A stretch of DNA of 7,113 nt from Trueperaceae bacterium. Lineage in GTDB: Bacteria; Deinococcota; Deinococci; Deinococcales; Trueperaceae. Under the pieces are notes generated by a model that did not search any database, had not been told where the DNA came from, and saw only the letters and a list, made by a program, of their open reading frames with translations. The stretch is from the NCBI GenBank assembly GCA_024636105.1, contig JAGXHO010000146.1, forward strand, positions 1-7,113, written 5' to 3'. The position numbers were made by a program, and so were the translations under genes. This document shows positions 1-4,827 of the stretch, piece by piece; the first letter of the stretch is position 1, and each line of letters starts with the position of its first letter.

Positions 1-589
1 AGGCCGGCACGAAGATCGGCACGTCGAGCTCGAACGCCGTCCGCACGATCGAATCGGCGCCCAGGTCGCGCTCGACCAGGTAGCGCCCCATCGCCTGCAG
101 GAACTCGCGGCTGGAGTACGCCCCGGGCGCCATGGCGTCGGCGATGACCTTGACCGTCTCGTCGCACAGGCGCAGTTGGTCTTCGTCGATGTACGTATCG
201 TAGATGCGGTCGATCATCAGCTCGCGCAGCGTGGCGTCGTTCGCGAACTTGTCGCCCTGGTAGTGCTGGAAGCCGAGCGCCTCGAAGAAGTCCTGGTCGA
301 CGACGTTGGCGCCGGTCGAGACGATCGCGTCGATCATGTTCGCGCGCAGCAGGTCGACGATCAGCTGCTTCTGGCCGGCCGAGACGATCGAACCGGCGAG
401 GGTGAGGATCACGCCGCCGTCGGGCTCGCGGATCATCTGGTCGAAGATGCGCCCGGCGCGGGCGAGGTCGCGGGCGCTGAACGCGGTCTCGGCCATCATG
501 TCGACGAGCGGTACCACGTCGACCTTCTTGATGTCGAGGTGGCGGACGACGCTCTGGAGCAGGTCGGATTTCTGGGGCAGGTCGGTCAT
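1..589 (-). CDS. Deoxyhypusine synthase-like protein (3'-truncated by window edge)
   Basis: I translated this on the minus strand; 196 codons are visible and the C-terminal part lies outside the window. Family members usually run about 310-370 residues. Family-typical blocks are AETAFSARDLARAGRIFDQM (33-52), GGVILTLAGSIVSAGQK (58-74), AIVSTGANVVDQDFFEALGF (88-107), the HYQGDKF block (109-115) and DSIVRTAFELDVPIFVPA (179-196). These match the NAD-binding Rossmann-like fold of deoxyhypusine synthase. The enzyme transfers the aminobutyl group of spermidine, onto eIF5A in archaea and eukaryotes. Bacterial homologues lack that target and some act on small polyamines, for example as homospermidine synthases. 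The catalytic lysine lies in the unseen C-terminal part, so activity cannot be judged. The ATG at 589-587 is preceded by GGAGG (601-597) with a 7-nt spacer. It is divergent from the three-gene operon, and speA lies about 2 kb away. The family call is firm; the substrate is open. Confidence 0.9.
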   Translation of the reverse strand, partial: MTDLPQKSDLLQSVVRHLDIKKVDVVPLVDMMAETAFSARDLARAGRIFDQMIREPDGGVILTLAGSIVSAGQKQLIVDLLRANMIDAIVSTGANVVDQDFFEALGFQHYQGDKFANDATLRELMIDRIYDTYIDEDQLRLCDETVKVIADAMAPGAYSSREFLQAMGRYLVERDLGADSIVRTAFELDVPIFVPA

Positions 590-601
590 GGCAAGGCCTC
601 C

Positions 602-937
602 GTCGTGGGCACGTCGGTCGGTGGGCGCGGGATCGGAAGGAAGCGCCACGGCGACCGGGGGCTGCGGCCGCGCACGCTGCGCGGACGATGGAGCCCTACG
701 CCAGTTCGGAGCGCAGCGGCGAAGCCGCGAGCGAGGAACCGACGCCATCGGAGCTCCCCGTGGCGACCTCAGGATGGGGCACCGGAGGGCGCTTGTCAAC
801 GCCGCCACGAACATGCGCCGCTCGACCACGCACCCGGAGCCCGCGCCCGACAGCGCGCGGATGAACGCGCCGTGAAGGCCCCCAGGCCCGCACCCATGAC
901 GAAAGCCCCAGCGCCGCGTCGGGATTGCTCGTTACGC
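602..937. other. Noncoding stretch between divergent transcription units
   Basis: No convincing gene is seen on either strand here. Long open frames cross it, but their translations are Arg/Ala/Pro-rich with no recognisable family, as expected of open frames in GC-rich DNA. It contains the minus-strand promoter candidate (771-799) and its presumed leader. A 6-bp hairpin (CCGCGC 668-673 / GCGCGG 679-684, loop ACGCT) lies in that leader, but such short GC stems are common at this base composition. I see no tRNA, no CRISPR array and no repeat of note. Confidence 0.6.
771..799 (-). promoter_or_regulatory. Candidate promoter of the deoxyhypusine synthase-like gene
   Basis: On the minus strand a perfect -35 consensus TTGACA (799-794) is followed after exactly 17 bp by CATCCT (776-771). 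That -10 box matches TATAAT at three of six positions. It predicts a start near 764 and a 5' leader of about 175 nt. The -35 and the spacing are good but the -10 is weak. This is an inference with no other support. Confidence 0.45.
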
Positions 938-943
938 TACACT
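938..943 (+). promoter_or_regulatory. -10 box (TACACT) of the three-gene membrane/DOMON operon
   Basis: TACACT fits the TAnAnT core of a sigma-70 type -10 box and predicts a start near 949-951, directly at the inverted repeat that follows. No good -35 is present at 16-18 bp (the 914-921 region is GC-rich). The promoter may therefore need an activator or be weak. The predicted untranslated leader to the GTG of the leader ORF is about 80 nt. Confidence 0.45.
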
Positions 944-946
944 CGC

Positions 947-970
947 TCGCATCGAACAGAACCGATGCGA
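947..970. promoter_or_regulatory. 24-bp inverted repeat at the operon start site (candidate operator or leader hairpin)
   Basis: TCGCATCG (947-954), an 8-nt spacer AACAGAAC and CGATGCGA (963-970) form perfect 8-bp arms. It begins 3 bp after the -10 box, so it covers the predicted transcription start. As DNA it is a good site for a dimeric repressor. As RNA it could fold as a hairpin only if transcription starts early enough to include the 5' arm. The half-site CGCATCG occurs again at 997-1003, giving an alternative partner for the middle arm. Confidence 0.5.
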
Positions 971-1031
971 CGAACGGGTCGCCGTGGGGGGCCCGCCGCA
1001 TCGCGAGCGTTCGAACCCATGGAGGTCCTTC

Positions 1032-1082
1032 GTGACGAATCCGACGCAAGGCGCGCTTCGAGCCCGGTGGGGTCGCGGATGA
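1032..1082 (+). CDS. Putative 16-residue leader peptide, overlapping the next start
   Basis: GGAGG at 1021-1025, the best ribosome binding site in this leader, is spaced 6 nt from GTG 1032. That frame encodes MTNPTQGALRARWGRG and stops with TGA at 1080-1082. The stop overlaps the ATG (1079-1081) of the membrane protein gene as ATGA. This arrangement would couple translation of the first structural gene to the leader. The peptide resembles nothing I know and has no run of a single regulatory codon, so classic amino-acid attenuation is unlikely. Alternatively the strong site serves the downstream gene directly, or a frameshift error hides an N-terminal extension. The gapless match of the downstream protein to its paralogue from Met1 argues against an extension. 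Confidence 0.45.
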   Translation: MTNPTQGALRARWGRG

Positions 1083-1522
1083 TCCCGGCGTTCCGCGCCG
1101 CCAACACCCAGACCGCTCGTGCGCTCGAGCTCGTGCGCATGGTGCTCCTGTTCCTCGTGGCCGGCGGCATGCTCGGGTACGCGCTCGAGCTCTACGTGAT
1201 CGGCCACTGGCTCGACAGCGCCCAGTCGCGGATCCCGTTCTTCGTCACCGTGCCGGGCGTGCTGTTCATCGTGTGGACCTACTTCGACCGCACCACGCCG
1301 TGGGTGCGTGTCGCCTACATCGCCACGATGGTGCTGCTGATCGCCACCGGCGTGACGGGCGCCTACTTCCACTGGGTGTGGAACATGCAGGACGGCGGCG
1401 GCATCAACTGGTCCTTCACGCCCGCGATGGAGGAGTTCCATGGCTACCGGCCCGTGCTCGCCGCGCTGGCCTACACCAACATGGGCGTGACCGGACTCGC
1501 CTGCATCTTCCGGGCCCGGTGA
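1079..1522 (+). CDS. Small four-helix membrane protein, paralogue A
   Basis: This encodes 147 residues of no family I can name. Predicted membrane segments are about 19-41, 53-70, 76-98 and 124-144. Arginines in the N-terminus (R6, R14, R20), in the 71-77 loop and at the C-terminus (RAR) put both ends inside. The two loops after His43 and His98 then face the periplasm. I chose ATG 1079 over GTG 1067 and ATG 1019 because the protein then aligns from Met1 without gaps to the next gene product. Shared residues include T10, R14, L16, F25, G30, Y34, E37, V40-I-G-H43, T90-G91, G94-A95, H98, V100, N102 and D105; the RPVLA motif near 124 is also shared, offset by one. GGTGGGG (1066-1072) is a fair ribosome binding site. 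It is first of three genes, 10 nt before the next. The paired histidines and several Met/Trp residues could bind heme or metal, which is inference only. Confidence 0.85.
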   Translation: MIPAFRAANTQTARALELVRMVLLFLVAGGMLGYALELYVIGHWLDSAQSRIPFFVTVPGVLFIVWTYFDRTTPWVRVAYIATMVLLIATGVTGAYFHWVWNMQDGGGINWSFTPAMEEFHGYRPVLAALAYTNMGVTGLACIFRAR

Positions 1523-1532
1523 GGGGACGACG

Positions 1533-2033
1533 ATGATCCAGCGAATGATGCGCGCCCAGACCGCCGACGAACGCACCCTCGCGTTCCTGCAGAACTTCTT
1601 CCTCTTCATCGCCGCCTTCGGCTTCATCTTCTACGGTATCGAACACTGGGTGATCGGCCACCAGGACCTCACCCACTGGTCGGCACTCATCCCCGGATGG
1701 GTCTCGCTCGTGGGCGCACCGCTGGCGATCGTGATGTTCTTCACGACCAGCCGTGTGGCGGGGTACGCCTTCGTCGGGATCTCCGTGGTGTCCTTCCTCA
1801 CGGGGCTCGTGGGCGCCAGCATGCACCTCGTCTTCAACTCCAGCGACCTCGGCGTCCAGCTGTTCTCCATCAGCGGGTTCCTCGAGTCGATGCAAGTCCC
1901 CTACCGCCCCGTGCTCGCCGGACTCGCCCACACCCACGTCGGCGCCGTGGCCCTCGCCGTAGGCCTGACCGCCTGGGTGAAGGACGAACCCACGGTCCCT
2001 CGTCCCACTGCCCCTCAAGGAGGCATCTCATGA
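1533..2033 (+). CDS. Small four-helix membrane protein, paralogue B
   Basis: This encodes 166 residues and is a tandem paralogue of the preceding gene. It aligns gaplessly from Met1 to about residue 105 and then with a one-residue shift through PYRPVLAGLAHTHVG (123-137). Predicted helices are roughly 18-40, 53-71, 77-98 and 126-147, followed by a hydrophilic Pro/Thr-rich tail of about 19 residues absent from paralogue A. It keeps E37, H43, H98, N102 and D105. It adds H38, H48, H133 and H135 and so is richer in histidine. The start is ATG 1533 with GAGGGG at 1521-1526, 6 nt upstream. The stop overlaps the next ATG as ATGA, implying translational coupling. I do not recognise the family. A role with the exported DOMON protein is inferred from operon structure alone. 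Confidence 0.87.
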   Translation: MIQRMMRAQTADERTLAFLQNFFLFIAAFGFIFYGIEHWVIGHQDLTHWSALIPGWVSLVGAPLAIVMFFTTSRVAGYAFVGISVVSFLTGLVGASMHLVFNSSDLGVQLFSISGFLESMQVPYRPVLAGLAHTHVGAVALAVGLTAWVKDEPTVPRPTAPQGGIS

Positions 2034-2578
2034 TCCTCAAACTGCTCGCCACCACCTTCGCGCTCGCCCTCATCGGCGCCTTCGCCTTCGCCCAGCCCGT
2101 GATCGACGGCGCCATCGCCGATGGCGAGTACGCCAACACCGTCGCCCACGAGGAGTCTGGCTCGATGCTCTACTGGACGATCGCCGACGACGCCCTCCAC
2201 ATGGGCTTCACCATCCCCGCCAGCGGCTGGGCCGGCATCGGCTGGCTCCCCGAGATGACCAACCGCAAGGCCGGCGGCGAGATCCTGATCGCCACCGTCG
2301 GCGACGGCGGCGCGGCCGTGTTCGACATGTTCCAGGAGTCCGCGCGCGGCGAGCCCGAGATGGACGCCCAAAACGACTTCGCGAACGCCGTCGCCGTGCA
2401 TGAAGGCGACGTCTGGACCGTCGAGTTCAGCCGCCCCCTCGCCACCGGCGACGCCATGGACGTCGACGTGGTCGCGGGCACCCCGATGGTGCTCATGATC
2501 GCGCACGGCACCACCATGGATTCGAGCCGCCAGCACCCGCGCGACGCGCGCTGGTACATCGAGGGCTTCACCTTCTGA
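2030..2578 (+). CDS. Exported DOMON-domain protein (putative heme or ligand binder)
   Basis: This encodes 182 residues. Residues 1-21 form a signal peptide: a Lys4 charge, a hydrophobic core, and an Ala-Phe-Ala cleavage site before Gln22. The mature part resembles a DOMON domain: an IDG-x-I-x-DGEY opening (25-34), a YWTI-x-DD strand pair (48-54), GWAGIGWLPEM (66-76), the GGEILIATV strand (82-90), the FSRPLATGD block (133-141) and a final VLMIAHG...RQHPR segment (154-171). DOMON domains are beta-sandwiches that bind heme b or sugars, as in cellobiose dehydrogenase and cytochrome b561 fusions. Met76 and His169 (or His159) sit where Met/His heme ligands are expected; this placement is my reading, not a structural alignment. 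ATG 2030 has AAGGAGG at 2018-2024 and overlaps the previous stop. A strong hairpin follows 20 nt after the stop. It is last in the operon and presumably acts in the periplasm beside the two membrane proteins. Confidence 0.8.
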   Translation: MILKLLATTFALALIGAFAFAQPVIDGAIADGEYANTVAHEESGSMLYWTIADDALHMGFTIPASGWAGIGWLPEMTNRKAGGEILIATVGDGGAAVFDMFQESARGEPEMDAQNDFANAVAVHEGDVWTVEFSRPLATGDAMDVDVVAGTPMVLMIAHGTTMDSSRQHPRDARWYIEGFTF

Positions 2579-2598
2579 TCGCCTGACGCAACCTGCCG

Positions 2599-2642
2599 GA
2601 ACGGCGCGGCGCCGGACCTTCGGGTCCGGCGCCGCGCCGTTC
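2599..2642. terminator. Bidirectional hairpin terminator with UUCG loop
   Basis: A perfect 20-bp stem (2599-2618 / 2623-2642) closes on TTCG with a C-G closing pair, the exceptionally stable cUUCGg tetraloop on the plus-strand transcript. On the minus strand the loop reads CGAA. It lies 20 nt after the DOMON stop and 25 nt after the speA stop, so it serves both convergent units. Neither side has a U-tract, so it may act with Rho or as a 3' end stabiliser. Confidence 0.85.
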
Positions 2643-2667
2643 GTTGGGCCGCGCGGCGCGGCGCCGA

Positions 2668-4593
2668 TCAGACCTGCTCGAGGTACGTGTACCCGACCAG
2701 CTCGGCGTCGTAAAGCTCGGTCACCTCGCGCTTGTCGTCCTCGCTGAGGTTGGTGCCGCTGCGCTCCGCCTCGCGGATCTCGTCCTGCAGCCAGCCGTGC
2801 AGCTCGCGGGTCTCGTACCCCATGTTCTCGATCACGCGCCGCGCCTTCTGGCCGTTCACGAAGCGCTCGAGCCGCCAGGTGCCGTCGGGGTCGAGGCGCA
2901 CGTGCGCCTCGTTCATGCGCCCGAACAGGTTGTGGTTGTTCGCGAGCACGTCCTGGTACGCCCCGGTCAGGAACGCGCCCAGGTAGTACGGCTTGCCCGG
3001 CACCAGGTCGTGCACCGGCAGCGTGGCCTTGACGTCGCGCAGGTCGATGAACTTCTGGATCTTGCCGTCGCTGTCGCAGCTGATGTCGACGAGCGTCGCC
3101 TCCCGGGTCGGCACCTCACCGAGGCGGTGCAGCGGCACGATCGGGAACAGCTGCTGGATGGCCCAGTGGTCGGGCATCCCCTGGAACAGGCTGAAGTTGA
3201 CCACGTACTGGTCGGCGAGCCGCTTGGGAAGCGCCTCGAGCTCCTCGGGGACGTAATCGAGCTGCTCGACCACCTTGGCGATCCGCAGCAACGTGCGGTG
3301 GGAGAGCTGCTCGACGTACGCCCGTTCGAGCAGGGTGATGTACCCGAGGTCGAAGAGGCTGTGCATGGTGTCCTTGTTCGACACCGCCTCGTTGAACACC
3401 TCGCGGTAGTTCTTGAGGTTGACGTCCTTGGCGAGCTCTTGCATGTCGCGCACGACCGCGTGCACCTCGCCCTCGAGCGGCGGGAGCTCGTACGTGGCGC
3501 GCGTCGGGCCGATCGCGTCGATGACCGGCAGCACGATCATCGCGTGGTGGGCCGTGAGCGCCCGCCCCGACTCGGTGACCACGATCGGGTGCGGCGCGCC
3601 GCCGTCGTCGCAGGTCTCCTTGATCGTGTAGACGACCGTGTCCGCGTACTCGCCGATGCCGTAGTTGGCGCTGGCGTAGAAGTTCGTCTTGGAGCCGTCG
3701 TAATCGACGCCGAGCCCACCGCCGACGTTCAGATAGCGGACGTCGGCGCCCATCCCGACCACGTCGACGTACACCTGCGCGGCCTCGCGCACCGCGACCT
3801 TGATCTTGCGCACGTCGGTGAGCTGGCTGCCGACGTGGCAGTGGATCATCTGGAGCGCGCCGAGCTTGCCGAGCGCCCGCAACCGGCCCACGGCGTGGAT
3901 CAGCTCGGTGGCGGTGAGGCCGAACTTCGCCTCGTCGCCGCCCGACGCCTCCCATTGACCCGCGCCCTTGGCGTGCAGCTTGAAGCGGATGCCGACCACC
4001 GGATCGACGTCCATCGCGGCCGACACGCGCAGAACGCGCTCGAGCTCGCTCGGCTTCTCGAGCGTGATCACCACGTTCTTGCCGAGCTTGCGCCCCCACA
4101 GCGCGAGCCGGATGAAGTCGTCGTCCTTGAACCCGTTGCAGCAGATGAGCGCGTCGGGGTGCGTGTCCTGCACCAGGATGAGCGCCAGCTCGGCCTTGCT
4201 CCCCGCCTCGAGCCCGGTGGCGTAGCGCGCGCCGTACTCGGCGACGGTCTCGACGACCACCCGGCGCTGGTTGACCTTGATCGGGTAGACGCCCTGGTAG
4301 CGCGCCTTGTAGCCCGCTTCGCGGATCGACGTCTGGAACGCCTGGTTGATGCGGTCCAGCCGGTCCTCGATGATCTGCGGGAAGCGCAGGATCACCGGCA
4401 ACGACCGCCCCTCCGCCACGAGCCCGGCGACGATCTTCGGGATCGAGGTGCCCGGCCCCTCCGTGTTGCGAAGGGTGACGTGCATGTCGCCGCCGGCGCC
4501 GACCTCGAAGTAGCCGCTCGACCACGATGGGACGGCGTAGAGCTCCTCGGCGTCGGCGACCTTGAACGGGACCTCGGGGACGGTGTGGACCAA
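2668..4593 (-). CDS. speA: Biosynthetic arginine decarboxylase (arginine to agmatine)
   Basis: This is a 641-residue PLP enzyme of fold type III (alanine-racemase-like barrel), the first step of agmatine-route polyamine synthesis in the cytoplasm. Visible motifs are YPIKVNQ with the PLP Lys106, CCNGFKDDDFI (151-161), GIRFKLH (201-207), HCHVGSQ (251-257), the glycine-rich GGGLGVDYDG (291-300) that holds the PLP phosphate, ESGRALTAHH (341-350), and CDSDGKI (506-512) with the catalytic Cys506. Length fits the family (about 630-660). I chose the TTG at 4593-4591 because GGAGG (4604-4600) lies 6 nt upstream and homology-like sequence begins just after it. A longer in-frame GTG start at 4689 would add low-complexity Arg/Pro residues. 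No speB, speE or speD is visible here, but a deoxyhypusine synthase-like gene lies nearby. Agmatine fate is therefore unknown. It has its own promoter, downstream of xylB on the same strand. Confidence 0.96.
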   Translation of the reverse strand: MVHTVPEVPFKVADAEELYAVPSWSSGYFEVGAGGDMHVTLRNTEGPGTSIPKIVAGLVAEGRSLPVILRFPQIIEDRLDRINQAFQTSIREAGYKARYQGVYPIKVNQRRVVVETVAEYGARYATGLEAGSKAELALILVQDTHPDALICCNGFKDDDFIRLALWGRKLGKNVVITLEKPSELERVLRVSAAMDVDPVVGIRFKLHAKGAGQWEASGGDEAKFGLTATELIHAVGRLRALGKLGALQMIHCHVGSQLTDVRKIKVAVREAAQVYVDVVGMGADVRYLNVGGGLGVDYDGSKTNFYASANYGIGEYADTVVYTIKETCDDGGAPHPIVVTESGRALTAHHAMIVLPVIDAIGPTRATYELPPLEGEVHAVVRDMQELAKDVNLKNYREVFNEAVSNKDTMHSLFDLGYITLLERAYVEQLSHRTLLRIAKVVEQLDYVPEELEALPKRLADQYVVNFSLFQGMPDHWAIQQLFPIVPLHRLGEVPTREATLVDISCDSDGKIQKFIDLRDVKATLPVHDLVPGKPYYLGAFLTGAYQDVLANNHNLFGRMNEAHVRLDPDGTWRLERFVNGQKARRVIENMGYETRELHGWLQDEIREAERSGTNLSEDDKREVTELYDAELVGYTYLEQV

Positions 4594-4599
4594 CGGGGG

Positions 4600-4639
4600 C
4601 CTCCAGAGCGACGGGCGCGCGTCGCGGCGCGCCCGGAGG
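4600..4639 (-). promoter_or_regulatory. speA leader hairpin that can occlude the ribosome binding site
   Basis: In the speA mRNA leader GGGCGCGC and GCGCGCCC (4634-4627 / 4620-4613) form a perfect 8-bp stem with a 6-nt loop. Immediately 5' of it lies CCUCC (4639-4635), which is complementary to the Shine-Dalgarno GGAGG (4604-4600) on the 3' side. The outer 5-bp helix with an 8-nt bulge would hide the ribosome binding site. Such structures gate translation in many genes, but GC-rich DNA makes chance pairing likely. Confidence 0.4.
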
Positions 4640-4712
4640 GGATGGTGGAGCGGTGCTGCAGGGCCGCCGTGCAGGCGGGCGCCGCGCACGGGACCCGGCG
4701 CGACGGCGCATC

Positions 4713-4721
4713 ACCATAGCA
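4713..4721 (-). promoter_or_regulatory. Extended -10 promoter of speA
   Basis: On the minus strand TGCTATGGT (4721-4713) is an extended -10 element (TGn plus TATGGT). It predicts a start near 4706 and a leader of about 113 nt before the TTG codon. No -35 of note is found at 16-18 bp, which extended -10 promoters can do without. It lies in the 234-nt gap between speA and xylB. Confidence 0.5.
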
Positions 4722-4781
4722 GAGCGCCAAGTCCGGGTCCGTAGGGCCGATCATCCCCGTCCTGGACGTCCCCACCGCGCA

Positions 4782-4820
4782 TCGCTCGGCCCCCTGGCGC
4801 GCACCGGTACGGCCGAGCGA
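4782..4820 (-). terminator. Hairpin after xylulokinase (putative terminator)
   Basis: TCGCTCGGCC (4782-4791) and GGCCGAGCGA (4811-4820) form a perfect 10-bp stem with a 19-nt loop. It starts 7 nt after the xylB stop codon. No U-tract follows on the minus strand, so it may be a Rho-assisted terminator or a 3' stabilising element. It separates xylB from the speA promoter. Confidence 0.6.
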
Positions 4821-4827
4821 CGCCGGC

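Noticed and set aside
1003..1022. GTTCGAACCC, resembling a tRNA T-loop
   Set aside because: The flanking bases do not form a 5-bp T stem, and no acceptor or anticodon stem is found upstream.
176..1522. Long plus-strand open frame starting at 176 (448 codons)
   Set aside because: Its first 300 codons run antisense to the deoxyhypusine synthase-like gene and through noncoding DNA and are Arg/Asp/Val-rich without family features. Only the part from ATG 1079 is a real gene.
1019..1522. Longer start (ATG 1019) for membrane paralogue A
   Set aside because: No ribosome binding site is spaced for it, and the alignment with paralogue B begins exactly at ATG 1079.
2668..4689. Longer speA start at GTG 4689
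   Set aside because: It would add 32 low-complexity residues that include the leader hairpin, while the TTG at 4593 has a well-spaced GGAGG.
2644..4719. 691-codon plus-strand open frame opposite speA
   Set aside because: It is the antisense mirror of a clearly recognised gene in GC-rich DNA; the translation is low-complexity and rich in Val, Leu, Arg and Asp with no domain.
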